From Xanthobacteraceae bacterium (GTDB lineage Bacteria > Pseudomonadota > Alphaproteobacteria > Rhizobiales > Xanthobacteraceae), in NCBI GenBank assembly GCA_030037105.1, contig JASHRY010000260.1, forward strand, positions 1-21,220: DNA of 21,220 nt. Direction: 5' to 3'. The notes under the pieces are model-generated. The model ran no database searches, was not told the origin of the DNA, and saw only the letters and a program-made list of their open reading frames with translations. The number at the start of each line of letters is the position of its first letter. Position 1 is the stretch's first letter. This document shows, one piece after another, positions 1-9,296 of the stretch. A program made the position numbers and the translations under genes.

Positions 1-1118
1 CGCATGGTTTCGATCAGGATGCCGAGCTGCAATTCGCCGCGGCCGGCGACCTCGATGGAGTCCTTGTCCGCCGCCTCGGAAATCCGCAGCGCGACATTGC
101 CCTCGGCCTCGCGCAGGAGCCGCTCGCGGATCACCCGGCTTTGCACCTTGTCGCCTTCGGTGCCGGCGAGCGGGGAATCGTTGATGCGGAAGATCATGGC
201 GAGGGTAGGCGGATCGATCGGCTGCGCCGGCAGCGGCGCAAAGACCTCCACCGCGCAAAGCGTATGGGCGACGGTCGCCTGCGGCAGGCCGGCGATGGCG
301 ACAATGTCGCCGGCCGAGCCCTCCTCGATTGGCGCCCGCTCCAGGCCGCGGAAGGCGAGGACTTTCGTCACCCGCCCTTCCTCGATCAGGTTGCCGTTGC
401 GATCGAGGACCTTGATGGTCTGGTTGGCTTTCACCGCGCCCGAGGTGATACGGCCGGTGACGATACGGCCGAGATAGGGATTGGCTTCGAGAATCGTCCC
501 CAGCATGCGGAACGGCCCGTCCTCGACCTGCGGCGCCGCCACGTGGCGGATCACCAGTTCGACCAACGGCGCCATGCCCCGGTCCTTGGGTCCGCCGGGC
601 CCGGCCGCCATCCAGCCTTGCTTGGTTGAGCCGTAAAGGATGGGAAAATCGAGTTGCTCCTCGGTCGCGTCGAGTGCGGCGAACAGATCGAAAACCTCGT
701 TGGCGACTTGGGTGGGGCGGGCGTCCGGCCGATCGACCTTGTTGATGACAACGATCGGTTTCAATCCCACTTCGAGCGCCTTGGTGACCACGAATTTGGT
801 CTGCGGTAGCGGGCCCTCGGCGGCATCGACCAGCACCAGCGCGCCGTCCACCATGTTGAGGATGCGCTCGACCTCGCCGCCGAAATCGGCGTGGCCGGGC
901 GTATCGACGATGTTGATGCGTGTGTCCTGCCACAGGATCGAGGTCACCTTGGACAGGATGGTGATGCCTCGTTCGCGTTCGAGGTCGTTCGAATCGAGCG
1001 CCCGCTCGGCGACCCGCTGATTCTCGCGGAAAGCGCCCGATTGCTGCAGCAGGCGGTCGATCAGGGTGGTCTTGCCATGGTCGACGTGGGCGATGATGGC
1101 GATGTTGCGAAGTTTCAT
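1..1118 (-). CDS. typA: GTP-binding ribosome-associated protein TypA/BipA, N-terminal 372 codons (partial)
   Basis: Translational GTPase of the EF-G/LepA family that binds the 70S ribosome and supports 50S assembly and stress or cold adaptation. The start is the ATG at 1118-1116; the product begins [18 protein letters not shown]. The P-loop AHVDHGKT lies at residues 10-17, followed by the switch I stretch RGITILSK, the G3 motif DTPGHADFG and the G4 motif NKVD. Domain II (beta barrel) follows, and the reading frame stays open to the left edge, so the C-terminal domains are outside the window (family length about 600 residues). It is divergent from the hpnP-like gene. No strong Shine-Dalgarno precedes the start, but a GC-rich leader hairpin and a promoter candidate do. 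The G-motif spacing fits TypA rather than LepA or EF-G. Confidence 0.96.
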   Translation of the reverse strand, partial: MKLRNIAIIAHVDHGKTTLIDRLLQQSGAFRENQRVAERALDSNDLERERGITILSKVTSILWQDTRINIVDTPGHADFGGEVERILNMVDGALVLVDAAEGPLPQTKFVVTKALEVGLKPIVVINKVDRPDARPTQVANEVFDLFAALDATEEQLDFPILYGSTKQGWMAAGPGGPKDRGMAPLVELVIRHVAAPQVEDGPFRMLGTILEANPYLGRIVTGRITSGAVKANQTIKVLDRNGNLIEEGRVTKVLAFRGLERAPIEEGSAGDIVAIAGLPQATVAHTLCAVEVFAPLPAQPIDPPTLAMIFRINDSPLAGTEGDKVQSRVIRERLLREAEGNVALRISEAADKDSIEVAGRGELQLGILIETM

Positions 1119-1140
1119 GTGCGGGTCATGTTAAACCGTT

Positions 1141-1160
1141 GCGGGCCCCGAAGGGCCCGC
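1141..1160 (-). promoter_or_regulatory. 5' leader hairpin of typA with C(UUCG)G tetraloop
   Basis: Read on the minus strand, an 8-bp perfect stem (arm GCGGGCCC) is closed by a TTCG loop flanked by C and G, the ultrastable UUCG tetraloop type. It ends 22 nt before the typA ATG and lies just inside the predicted transcript start. No T-run follows, so an intrinsic terminator is unlikely. A role in stabilising the mRNA 5' end or in temperature-sensitive translation is inference. Confidence 0.55.
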
Positions 1161-1172
1161 ACATCGGCCCGG

Positions 1173-1200
1173 AATATAATCAGGCAAAATCCGGACGCAA
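1173..1200 (-). promoter_or_regulatory. sigma-70-type promoter candidate for typA
   Basis: On the minus strand, TTGCGT (1200-1195) and TATATT (1178-1173) are separated by 16 nt, with an expected transcript start near 1166. This is a pattern match by eye only. Confidence 0.4.
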
Positions 1201-1288
1201 CGTCGCCAAAACGGAGGAGGACGGACGCCGGAATCTCGGTTAGTCTCAAGCCGCCGCCTGAAGCTGCGGGTTTGTGGGACGGGGAATC

Positions 1289-2917
1289 ATGCGCTGTACG
1301 TTGCCGACTGCCAGCCAACGGCGGGTGCTCTGCATCTTTCCGGCCTATACGCCGTCGTTCGGCACGTTTTCCCACGCCTATCGCCTGATGGGACGGGTGC
1401 GCGCCTTCATGCCGCCGCAGGGACTGCTGCTGATCACGGCTTACCTGCCGGCGTCATGGCCGGTCCGCTTCATCGACGAGAATATATCCCGGGCGAGCGC
1501 GGCCGATTTCGCCTGGGCCGATGTCGTCTTCGCCAGCGGCATGCATGTCCAGGCACCGCAGATTCACAATATCGCCGCGCGCACGCACGCGGCCGGCAAG
1601 ATTGCCGTCTTGGGCGGCGCCTCGGTCTCCGGCGCTCCCGAACTCTATCCGGAATTCGATTATCTCCACATCGGCGAAATCGGCGACAGCACTGACGCCC
1701 TCATCGCTTGCCTCGACGACAGCGTGGCGGCTCCGCCTGCGCAGGTGCGGTTCGAGACCAGGGAGCGCCTGCCGCTGTGCGACTTTCCGCTTCCCGCCTA
1801 TGACCTTATTCGGCTGGACCGCTATCTCCTCGGCAGTCTGCAATTCTCCAGCGGCTGCCCTTATCGCTGCGAGTTCTGCGACATTCCCGCGCTCTATGGC
1901 CGCCAGCCGCGGCTGAAGACGCCGGAACAGATCATCGCCGAGCTCGACGCCATGCTGGCACAGCCGGGCCATCCGCCGCTCGTCTATTTCGTCGACGACA
2001 ATTTCATCGGTAACCGCAAGGCGGCGCGCGAGATGCTGCCGCATCTCATCTCCTGGCAACGCCAGCACGGTTATCCGCTGCAATTCGCCTGCGAGGCCAC
2101 GCTCAACCTCGCCAAGCAGCGCGAGATCCTCGCGCTCATGCGCGAGGCGCAATTCGTCACGGTCTTCGTCGGGATCGAGACCCCGGAGGTCGATGCGCTC
2201 AAGGCCATGCGCAAGGATCAAAATGCGACGCTGCCCATGCTGGAGGCTATCAAGACGCTCAACTCCTACGGGCTGGAGGTGACGTCGGGCATTATTCTGG
2301 GCCTCGACACCGACACGGCCGACAGCGAGAGCCGGCTCAAGACCTTCATCGATCTCTCGCAGGTGCCGATTCTCACGATCAACCTTTTGCAGGCGCTGCC
2401 GCGGACACCGCTGTGGGATCGCCTCAAGTGCGAAGGCCGCTTGATCGCCGACGACACCGGGCTCGAAAGCAACGTGCGGTTTCTGCGGCCCTACGACGAG
2501 GTGGTGGCGACGTGGCGGCGCTGCGTCGCCTATGCCTACGATCCCGAACGCCTGTTCGCGCGCTTTGTCCATCAGGTCGATGCGACTTATGCGAACCGCA
2601 CGGCCGGGCCGGCGCGCGGCCGGCTCACCATCGCCAATCTGCGGCGGGCGTTGGTACTGGCTTTCAATGTCGCGTTTCGCGTCGGGCTGTTGGCCGATTA
2701 TCGGCGACCGTTTTGGCGTGTCGCCCGGCGCGCTTTGCGCCGCGGTCAGATCGATGCGTTGCTCGGCGTGGGGTTCGCCGCTTATCACCTCATCCAGTTC
2801 TCGCGCGAGGCGCTGCGTGGCCAACAGAACGCCTCGTTCTATTCGGCGCATGGACGTGAACGGACGCCGGTGGCGACGGCCCACGAAGCCGCGTCGCCGC
2901 TGCGCCAATCGGCTTGA
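1289..2917 (+). CDS. hpnP: B12-binding radical SAM protein, probable hopanoid C-2 methylase HpnP
   Basis: Predicted to transfer a methyl group to C-2 of the hopanoid A ring, using S-adenosylmethionine, a [4Fe-4S] cluster and cobalamin. The N-terminal part (about residues 10-150) resembles a cobalamin-binding Rossmann domain but lacks a clear DxHxxG motif. The radical SAM core follows, with CxxxCxxC at C190, C194 and C197 in the context SSGCPYRCEFCDIPALYGRQ. The C-terminal part resembles DUF4070. The product has 542 residues, close to the size recalled for HpnP. The start ATG at 1289 is preferred over the in-frame GTG at 1274 because GGGGA sits 4 nt upstream of it. The segment VRAFMPPQGLLLITAYLP and the run around LQFSSGCPYRCEFCD look like HpnP from memory. 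Another B12-radical SAM subfamily is possible. No other hopanoid gene is visible in the window. Confidence 0.75.
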   Translation: MRCTLPTASQRRVLCIFPAYTPSFGTFSHAYRLMGRVRAFMPPQGLLLITAYLPASWPVRFIDENISRASAADFAWADVVFASGMHVQAPQIHNIAARTHAAGKIAVLGGASVSGAPELYPEFDYLHIGEIGDSTDALIACLDDSVAAPPAQVRFETRERLPLCDFPLPAYDLIRLDRYLLGSLQFSSGCPYRCEFCDIPALYGRQPRLKTPEQIIAELDAMLAQPGHPPLVYFVDDNFIGNRKAAREMLPHLISWQRQHGYPLQFACEATLNLAKQREILALMREAQFVTVFVGIETPEVDALKAMRKDQNATLPMLEAIKTLNSYGLEVTSGIILGLDTDTADSESRLKTFIDLSQVPILTINLLQALPRTPLWDRLKCEGRLIADDTGLESNVRFLRPYDEVVATWRRCVAYAYDPERLFARFVHQVDATYANRTAGPARGRLTIANLRRALVLAFNVAFRVGLLADYRRPFWRVARRALRRGQIDALLGVGFAAYHLIQFSREALRGQQNASFYSAHGRERTPVATAHEAASPLRQSA

Positions 2918-3001
2918 ACACGCCTTCTGCCTTGCGGATGCCGCCTTTCAAGACGAGGCTTGCACCAACCATGCGATTCCATTGAGGGTGGAGGGGATTT
3001 G

Positions 3002-3388
3002 ATGTCCTTCAGGCACGATAGCGCGTCATGGCAGGACGCCGAGGCGCTGGCGCGTCGTATGGCCGCCGACGAGCAAGAAGTTCGGCGCGGGTTTTGGCGC
3101 AAGCTGCGGCGGCTTGCGGCACGGCTGCCTTTCGCCGAGGATTTGATCGCCGCTCATTATTGCGCGTTCGATCGGCAAACGCCGCTGCACGTGAAGGCGG
3201 CGCTTCTCGGCGCACTCGCCTATTTCGTGCTGCCGACGGACGTCATTCCCGATGTGCTGCCGGTGATCGGCTACACCGACGATGCCGCGGTTCTCGCCAC
3301 CGCCATCAAGCTCGTCGCCTCCCATATCACGCCGGACCATCGCGCCGCGGCGCAGCGTATCCTCGCGCGCCTGCGCGAGGAAGCGTGA
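3002..3388 (+). CDS. DUF1232 (YkvA-like) small protein
   Basis: A 128-residue protein of unknown biochemical role. The diagnostic part is the segment from about residue 60: KAALLGALAYFVLPTDVIPD, then a hydrophobic stretch with YTDDAAVL. This is the typical DUF1232 signature, in which a short hydrophobic helix carries the P-x-D-x-I-P-D motif. The N-terminal half is charged and predicted soluble. The start ATG at 3002 is chosen because GGAGGGG lies 5 nt upstream; an earlier in-frame start at 2960 has no such signal. It follows the hpnP-like gene by 84 nt on the same strand and is convergent with the next gene, whose stop codon directly abuts its own. Function is unknown; membrane association is only suggested by the hydrophobic segment. 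Confidence 0.85.
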   Translation: MSFRHDSASWQDAEALARRMAADEQEVRRGFWRKLRRLAARLPFAEDLIAAHYCAFDRQTPLHVKAALLGALAYFVLPTDVIPDVLPVIGYTDDAAVLATAIKLVASHITPDHRAAAQRILARLREEA

Positions 3389-4363
3389 TCACGGCCGCAG
3401 CACGATCTTACCCATGACCTTGCGGCCGGCGATGGCCTTGAGCGCCGTTGCGATCTCATGGAGCGCATAGACCGCGTGCACGTGCGCGCTGAGCCTGCCT
3501 TCGGCGCACCAGCGCACGATGTCGTTCATCAGCGCGCGTTGGGCTTGCGGCTCGCGCAGCGCCCATGCGCCCCAGAGTACGCCGCGGACGTCGCAGCTCT
3601 TGAGCAGCACGAGATTGAGCGGGAGCTTCGGTATCTCGCCGGCGGCGAAGCCGACCACGAGATAGCGGCCCTCCCAGCCGAGCGAACGCACGGCGGGCTC
3701 GGCGTAAGGGCCGCCGACCGGATCGTAGATCACGTCGATACCGCGCGCGCCGCCAAGCCGCTTCAGCGCGTCGCGCAGGTCCTCGCGGGCGTAGTTCACC
3801 GTTTCGTCGGCCCCGTGCGATCGCGCGAAGGCGAGCTTTTCGTCGGAAGAGGCGCAGGCGATGACGCGCGCCCCCATGATCTTGCCGATCTCGATCGCGG
3901 CGAGCCCGGTACCGCCGGAAGCGCCGAGCACGACAAGCGTCTCTCCGCCCTTGAGCGCCGCGCGCTCGCGCAGCGCGTAGAGTGTCGTGGCGTAGATCAC
4001 GGTGAGACCGGCCGCGCGTTCGAAATCGAGTTTTTCCGGCATCTTCACCAGTTGCGCGGTCGGCACGGCGACGCTTTCGCGTGCCGCGCCGAAGCCCATG
4101 TAGCCGATGACGCGGTCGCCGGGCGCAAAGTCGGTTATGCCGGGACCGACGCGCTCGACGATGCCGGCGAATTCCGCCGCCGGCGAGAACGGAAACGGCG
4201 GCTTGTGCTGGTATTTGCCGGCGATGATCAGCGTATCGAAGAAATTGAGCGCGGCGGCCTTCACCCGCACGACGGCCTCGCCCGGTCCGGCAGTCGGTTC
4301 CGGGATGTCGGTCAGTTCAAGTTGATCGGGCGAACCGAAATGAGTGCAGAGGATGGCTTTCAT
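3389..4363 (-). CDS. NADPH:quinone oxidoreductase family protein (MDR superfamily)
   Basis: A 324-residue member of the zinc-independent medium-chain dehydrogenase/reductase group, expected to reduce quinones or enones with NADPH in the cytoplasm. The N-terminal GroES-like domain begins MKAILCTHFGSPDQLELTD. The nucleotide-binding domain has VLGASGGTGLAAIEIGKIMG followed by the conserved SSDEKLAFARSHGAD region, with YDPVGG further on. No structural or catalytic zinc cysteine cluster is seen. The start is the ATG at 4363-4361; the frame stays open far upstream, but that extension has no family similarity and crosses the ialB-like gene. No strong ribosome binding site is visible. It is divergent from the IalB-family gene and convergent with the DUF1232 gene. 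Exact substrate unknown. Confidence 0.9.
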   Translation of the reverse strand: MKAILCTHFGSPDQLELTDIPEPTAGPGEAVVRVKAAALNFFDTLIIAGKYQHKPPFPFSPAAEFAGIVERVGPGITDFAPGDRVIGYMGFGAARESVAVPTAQLVKMPEKLDFERAAGLTVIYATTLYALRERAALKGGETLVVLGASGGTGLAAIEIGKIMGARVIACASSDEKLAFARSHGADETVNYAREDLRDALKRLGGARGIDVIYDPVGGPYAEPAVRSLGWEGRYLVVGFAAGEIPKLPLNLVLLKSCDVRGVLWGAWALREPQAQRALMNDIVRWCAEGRLSAHVHAVYALHEIATALKAIAGRKVMGKIVLRP

Positions 4364-4460
4364 CGTGATGTTGTCATGACCGAGCGCGCCCAACGGGTCA
4401 GGCTCTTGGCCGGCCCGACGAGGGCGCCGGCATGAGCACCATCCATAACCACGAAACATA

Positions 4461-4491
4461 CGGGTTTTGAAAGGGTCGGGTTTTGAAGGGT
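4461..4491. repeat. Short imperfect tandem repeat in a divergent intergenic region
   Basis: A 16-nt unit (CGGGTTTTGAAAGGGT) is immediately followed by a copy lacking one A (15 nt). It lies between the quinone oxidoreductase start and the IalB-family start. It may affect promoter spacing for either gene, but no promoter could be assigned with confidence. Confidence 0.6.
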
Positions 4492-4588
4492 GCGCGCCTT
4501 TCAGGTTGCCGATTCCGTTCCCTAGTCGCCCGAAATCGGTTAAACACGAAGGGCTTGGTTCTAGACCAGGGCGGATGAGCGAAGCCTG

Positions 4589-5254
4589 ATGAACATCCAT
4601 CGACGATGGCTGGTCCTTTCGCTGCTCGTTGGGGCGGCATTTACCGTTCCAGCGCTCGCCCAACAACCCGCCCCCCCCGAGTCCTCGACCCCGGCGGCCG
4701 CCGCCCCTGCCGCCCCGGAAAAGCCGGCCAAACCCAAAAAAATGTCCAGGCACAAATCCGCGGCGTCGAAGCCTGCTGCAGTAGCGCCCGGCAGGGCGGC
4801 TGGCGGCGCGAAGCCCGCGCTGCTCGGACAGTACGGTGAGTGGGGAGCCTATTCCGCCTCTCCCGGCGGAAAGAAGGTCTGCTTCGCGGTCGCCAAGCCG
4901 ATGTCCTCGGAAACCGACCCGCCCCACCGATCGCGCGATCCGTCCTACATGTTCATATCGACGCGGCCGGCTGACAAGGTGAGCAACGAGGTATCGGTCA
5001 TCATCGGGTATCCGTTCAAGCCGAATTCCGATGCGACGCTTGCGGTGGGCTCGACGTCGTTCGATCTCTACACCCAGCAGGACGGCGCCTGGATCAAGAA
5101 CCTGACGGAAGAGGCGCATATGGTCGAGGCCATGCGGGCGGGCCAAAGTGCGGTGGTGAAGGGCATCTCTTCAAGGGGAACGCGGTCGATCGACACCTAT
5201 TCGCTCCGCGGTCTCGCCCAGGCCCTCGACCGCGCCGAACGGGAATGCCAGTAG
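4589..5254 (+). CDS. Secreted IalB-family (invasion associated locus B) protein
   Basis: A 221-residue exported protein. Residues 1-24 form a Sec signal peptide (positive MNIHRR, hydrophobic core, cleavage predicted after ALA at 22-24). Residues about 26-72 are low-complexity Pro/Ala/Lys, probably a flexible linker. The IalB-like domain follows: [25 protein letters not shown], later [15 protein letters not shown], and the ending [17 protein letters not shown]. Two cysteines, one in KKVCF and one near the C-terminus, could form a periplasmic disulfide. IalB was named for erythrocyte invasion in Bartonella, but homologues are widespread in free-living Hyphomicrobiales, so the name does not imply virulence here. 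The linker region contains a C8 tract (4671-4678) and an A7 tract (4736-4742). It stands alone, 225 nt from a divergent neighbour. Confidence 0.85.
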   Translation: MNIHRRWLVLSLLVGAAFTVPALAQQPAPPESSTPAAAAPAAPEKPAKPKKMSRHKSAASKPAAVAPGRAAGGAKPALLGQYGEWGAYSASPGGKKVCFAVAKPMSSETDPPHRSRDPSYMFISTRPADKVSNEVSVIIGYPFKPNSDATLAVGSTSFDLYTQQDGAWIKNLTEEAHMVEAMRAGQSAVVKGISSRGTRSIDTYSLRGLAQALDRAERECQ

Positions 5255-5333
5255 GATCGGCTGGCGGGTCGGAGCTCGCGTCCGGTCAGAGCCTGTTGGA
5301 AGGCCAATGTCCGTCCCATCTATGGCTGAGGCG

Positions 5334-5363
5334 CGTCATTGCGAGGAACAAAGCGACGCAGCA
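5334..5363. repeat. Dispersed alphaproteobacterial intergenic repeat (RHCEE-SD-A type)
   Basis: The segment beginning CGTCATTGCGAGGA and continuing to the AGCGACGCAGCA end resembles the repeat known from many alphaproteobacterial genomes as CGTCATTGCGAGGAGCGAAG. Translated in the rlmN frame it gives [10 protein letters not shown], the familiar signature of falsely extended ORFs. It lies 36 nt upstream of the rlmN start. Only the left part of the element is evident here. Confidence 0.75.
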
Positions 5364-5399
5364 CGTGAAAACGCGCCGGCGCCCCCTTACGGATTGACC

Positions 5400-6668
5400 A
5401 TGACCGTTCCGTTTGCCGCAACCCAGCCAAAGGGCCTTGCCGCGGCTGCGGCCATCGAGAAACGGCCACTCGAGCGTTACGTCGTGCCGGCAAAACCCTC
5501 GCTCATCGGGCTGTCGCGCGTTGTGCTCGCCGACATGCTCGGCGCCGTCGGCGTGCCGGAGCGGCAACGCCGGATGCGCGTGCAACAGATCTGGCATTGG
5601 CTCTATGTGCGCGGTGCGCGAACCTTCGACGAAATGACGACATTGTCGAAGGAGCTGCGCGCGGAATTGGCGCGGCGCTTCACGCTGGCGCGTCCCGACA
5701 TCGTCGCCGAGCAGGTCTCGCTCGACGGCACCCGCAAATGGCTCATCCGGCTACCGGGCGAGATCGAAAGCCGGCCGCACGAGGTCGAATGCGTCTATAT
5801 TCCGGAAACCGATCGCGGCACGCTCTGCGTTTCGAGCCAGGTCGGCTGCACGCTCAATTGCTCGTTCTGCCACACCGGCACGCAGCGGTTGGTCCGCAAT
5901 CTCACGCCGGGCGAGATCGTCGGCCAGGTGGTGCTGGCACGCGACCGGCTCGGCGATTGGACCACTCCCGCCCTCCACTCCTCCGCAAACGGAGAAGGCA
6001 TAAAGGGAGGGGGCGGCGGCAATGCCGATAAGCGCCTCATATCCAACGTCGTCATGATGGGCATGGGCGAACCGCTGTACAATTTCGAAGCCGTGCGCGA
6101 CGGCCTCAATGTCGTGGCCGACGGCGACGGCTTGAGCATTTCCAAGCGGCGGATCACGTTGTCGACCTCGGGCGTCGTGCCCAATATCGTGCGCGCCGGC
6201 GAGGAGATCGGCGTCATGCTCGCGGTGTCGCTGCACGCCGTCACCGACGAGCTGCGCAACGAGCTTGTCCCGCTCAACCGCAAATATCCGCTGCGCGACT
6301 TGCTCGCGGCCTGCCGCAACTATCCCGGGCTGTCTAACGCGCGGCGCATCACCTTCGAATACGTGATGCTCAAAGGAGTCAACGATTCGCTCGCCGACGC
6401 CCGGGCGCTGGTGCGCCTCATCAAGGGAATTCCCGCCAAGATCAATCTCATCCCGTTCAATCCCTGGCCGGGAAGCAAGTACGAGTGCTCCGAGTGGGAG
6501 CAGATCGAGAAATTCTCCGCAATCATCTTCAATGCCGGCTATGCATCTCCGGTGCGCACGCCGCGCGGGCGCGACATCCTCGCCGCCTGCGGCCAGCTCA
6601 AAAGCGCGACGGAAAAGCTCTCGGCCCGCGAGCGTCTCGCTTTGCGCGCAATGACGCTGACGGATTGA
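5400..6668 (+). CDS. rlmN: Dual-specificity RNA methyltransferase RlmN (23S rRNA A2503 / tRNA A37)
   Basis: A radical SAM enzyme that adds a methyl group to C2 of adenosine 2503 in 23S rRNA and of A37 in some tRNAs. The product has 422 residues. The N-terminal HhH-like region includes [20 protein letters not shown]. The cluster ligands are C150, C154 and C157 in [15 protein letters not shown]. The SAM-binding stretch is [13 protein letters not shown]. The methyl-carrying cysteine is C397 in [15 protein letters not shown]. The start ATG at 5400 is chosen because the in-frame extension to 5307 translates a dispersed repeat. Residues about 188-207 form an extra Gly-rich segment encoded by a palindrome, roughly 19 residues longer than the matching loop of E. 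coli RlmN as recalled. All catalytic residues are present, so it is probably functional. It is followed at short distance by a membrane protein gene. Confidence 0.95.
   Translation: MTVPFAATQPKGLAAAAAIEKRPLERYVVPAKPSLIGLSRVVLADMLGAVGVPERQRRMRVQQIWHWLYVRGARTFDEMTTLSKELRAELARRFTLARPDIVAEQVSLDGTRKWLIRLPGEIESRPHEVECVYIPETDRGTLCVSSQVGCTLNCSFCHTGTQRLVRNLTPGEIVGQVVLARDRLGDWTTPALHSSANGEGIKGGGGGNADKRLISNVVMMGMGEPLYNFEAVRDGLNVVADGDGLSISKRRITLSTSGVVPNIVRAGEEIGVMLAVSLHAVTDELRNELVPLNRKYPLRDLLAACRNYPGLSNARRITFEYVMLKGVNDSLADARALVRLIKGIPAKINLIPFNPWPGSKYECSEWEQIEKFSAIIFNAGYASPVRTPRGRDILAACGQLKSATEKLSARERLALRAMTLTD
5970..6020. repeat. Palindromic element inserted in frame within rlmN
   Basis: The core is a perfect hairpin, CTCCG (5981-5985), loop CAAA, CGGAG (5990-5994). 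It is nested inside an outer inverted pair, CCCTCC (5971-5976) with GGAGGG (6006-6011), and GC-rich flanks extend it. It encodes a segment ([18 protein letters not shown]) that is foreign to the RlmN core fold and sits in a loop between conserved blocks. This resembles the in-frame palindromic elements described in Rickettsia, but no relationship was tested. Confidence 0.5.
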
Positions 6669-6677
6669 TACTCTTCC

Positions 6678-7106
6678 ATGGCCATCATCGTCCGCATCGT
6701 GATGATGATCGTCGCCTATGTCCTGGCGTGCCTCGCCGCCGCGATCGTGCTCACCATCGGCGCGCTGGCGCCGGACTGGGACGATCTGACCGCGCTTGGC
6801 CTGCAATCGGCGGCCATGTGGCCGATCGTCGGCGTCGGCGCCGCAATCATCGCCGTCGTGGCCATGCTGCCGACGCTGCTCGTCATTGCTTTGGCGGAAG
6901 GGTTTGCCTGGCGCTCCATCCTTGTTTACGGCGTGTTCGGCGGCGTGCTGGCACTGGCTTTGTCTTACGGTCTCGATTTCGCCGGCTATATCGGCGAGCC
7001 CGGCAGCTATCTAGCGCGCGAGCGCGAGGTTTTCGCCGCCGCCGGCATCGCCGGCGGTCTCGTCTATTGGCTGTTCGCCGGCCGCAAGGCCGGCTCCTGG
7101 AAGTAA
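6678..7106 (+). CDS. Small integral membrane protein of unknown function
   Basis: A 142-residue hydrophobic protein with about four predicted membrane segments, roughly residues 3-28, 45-72, 76-97 and 117-136. A short charged stretch, PGSYLAREREVF, precedes the last one. It ends in a basic tail, GRKAGSWK. I recognise no catalytic motif and no named family. It starts 9 nt after the rlmN stop and ends 10 nt before the PAP2 start, so the three are probably co-transcribed. The conserved-looking spacing suggests a real gene, and the reading frame fills the gap completely. No function is assigned. Confidence 0.8.
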   Translation: MAIIVRIVMMIVAYVLACLAAAIVLTIGALAPDWDDLTALGLQSAAMWPIVGVGAAIIAVVAMLPTLLVIALAEGFAWRSILVYGVFGGVLALALSYGLDFAGYIGEPGSYLAREREVFAAAGIAGGLVYWLFAGRKAGSWK

Positions 7107-7116
7107 TGGCCTTCCC

Positions 7117-7905
7117 ATGAACCGGACCGGGCTCGCCGTCGCGCTCGCGGCCGCCGCGGTGGTCGGCATCTTATTCGGCGCTTATCCGCCGCTCGACCTC
7201 GATCTCGCCGCGCTGTTCTTCGACCCGAGCACTCACAAGTTCAGCGGCACACTTCGCCCCTGGGTGTTTCTTGCCCGCGATGCAGCCGAGTGGCTTATCG
7301 CCGCGATTGCCGCACTCGGCTTTGTTGCGCTGGTCGGCAAACTGATCCTGCCGCATCGGTCCATGCCGATGCGCGGCCGGGCCGCTGTGTTCCTGCTCGT
7401 GACTTTGGCGCTGGGTCCCGGTGTCCTCGCCAATACCATCCTGAAGAACCATTGGGGCCGCGCGCGTCCGATCGACATCGTTGCGTTCGGCGGCGCCAGC
7501 CGCTTCACGCCCTGGTGGGATCCGCGCGGCCCGTGTCCGAACAATTGTTCGTTCATCGCCGGGGAGCCCTCCGGCGCGTTCTGGACGCTGGCGCCGGCGG
7601 CGCTCACGCCGCCGCAATGGCGCCCGCTCGCCTACGGTGCCGCGCTCGTTTTCGGCGCCGGAATCGGCGCGCTGCGCATGGCTGCCGGAGCGCACTTTTT
7701 CTCCGATGTCGCATTCGCCGGCGTGTTCATGTTCCTGGTGGCGTGGACGCTGCACGGCCTGATCTATCGCTGGCGGCGAACACGCCTGACCGATGAGGCG
7801 ATCGAGCGCCCGCTCGCGCAGGCGGGATGGGCGATGCGCCGGGCGCTCGCGGCGCTGGCGACACTGGCGCGGCGGATCGCCGGGCGTAGCAGCAAGTCTT
7901 CCTGA
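7117..7905 (+). CDS. PAP2-superfamily membrane phosphatase (lipid phosphatase-like)
   Basis: A 262-residue membrane protein, probably a phosphatase of lipid phosphates acting at the periplasmic face (lipid A 1-phosphatase, undecaprenyl-PP or phosphatidate phosphatases belong to this fold). Motif 1, K-x6-RP, is at K110-P118 (KNHWGRARP). Motif 2 is degenerate: EPSGAFW at 150-156, where the classical PSGH histidine is alanine. Motif 3, R-x5-H-x3-D, is at R187, H193 and D197. Several hydrophobic segments surround these motifs, and the cytoplasmic tail is rich in Ala and Arg. The form SGExSxAF in motif 2 is recalled from a subgroup of bacterial PAP2 proteins, so the lack of histidine need not mean inactivity. 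It starts 10 nt after the preceding small membrane protein. Substrate unknown. Confidence 0.88.
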   Translation: MNRTGLAVALAAAAVVGILFGAYPPLDLDLAALFFDPSTHKFSGTLRPWVFLARDAAEWLIAAIAALGFVALVGKLILPHRSMPMRGRAAVFLLVTLALGPGVLANTILKNHWGRARPIDIVAFGGASRFTPWWDPRGPCPNNCSFIAGEPSGAFWTLAPAALTPPQWRPLAYGAALVFGAGIGALRMAAGAHFFSDVAFAGVFMFLVAWTLHGLIYRWRRTRLTDEAIERPLAQAGWAMRRALAALATLARRIAGRSSKSS

Positions 7906-7943
7906 AAGTTGGGGCATTTTCAGTCGCGCTTGTCCGAACTCGC

Positions 7944-7972
7944 TTTGCGCCGCCGCGGCACGCGCCTATAGT
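7944..7972 (+). promoter_or_regulatory. sigma-70-type promoter candidate for argG
   Basis: TTTGCG (7944-7949) and TATAGT (7967-7972) are separated by 17 nt. The expected transcript start is near 7979 and the argG ATG lies at 8004. Visual match only. Confidence 0.45.
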
Positions 7973-8003
7973 TCGCGCCGATTTCCAGCCGCAGGATTTC
8001 GCG

Positions 8004-9248
<1,245 letters not shown>

Positions 9249-9296
9249 TCGTCATTCTGGGGCAAAGAATCCTCAGTCACGATTGTTAATTTTCTG

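Noticed and set aside
1454..2908. 484-codon open frame opposite the hpnP-like gene
   Set aside because: Antisense shadow with no recognisable motif; the plus-strand frame has clear radical SAM motifs.
4364..5146. N-terminal extension of the quinone oxidoreductase frame
   Set aside because: The open frame continues upstream, but the extension is Gly/Arg-rich, antisense to the IalB-family gene, and absent from the 324-residue family.
5751..6806. 351-codon open frame opposite rlmN
   Set aside because: Shadow of rlmN; crosses the gene boundary and has no family similarity.
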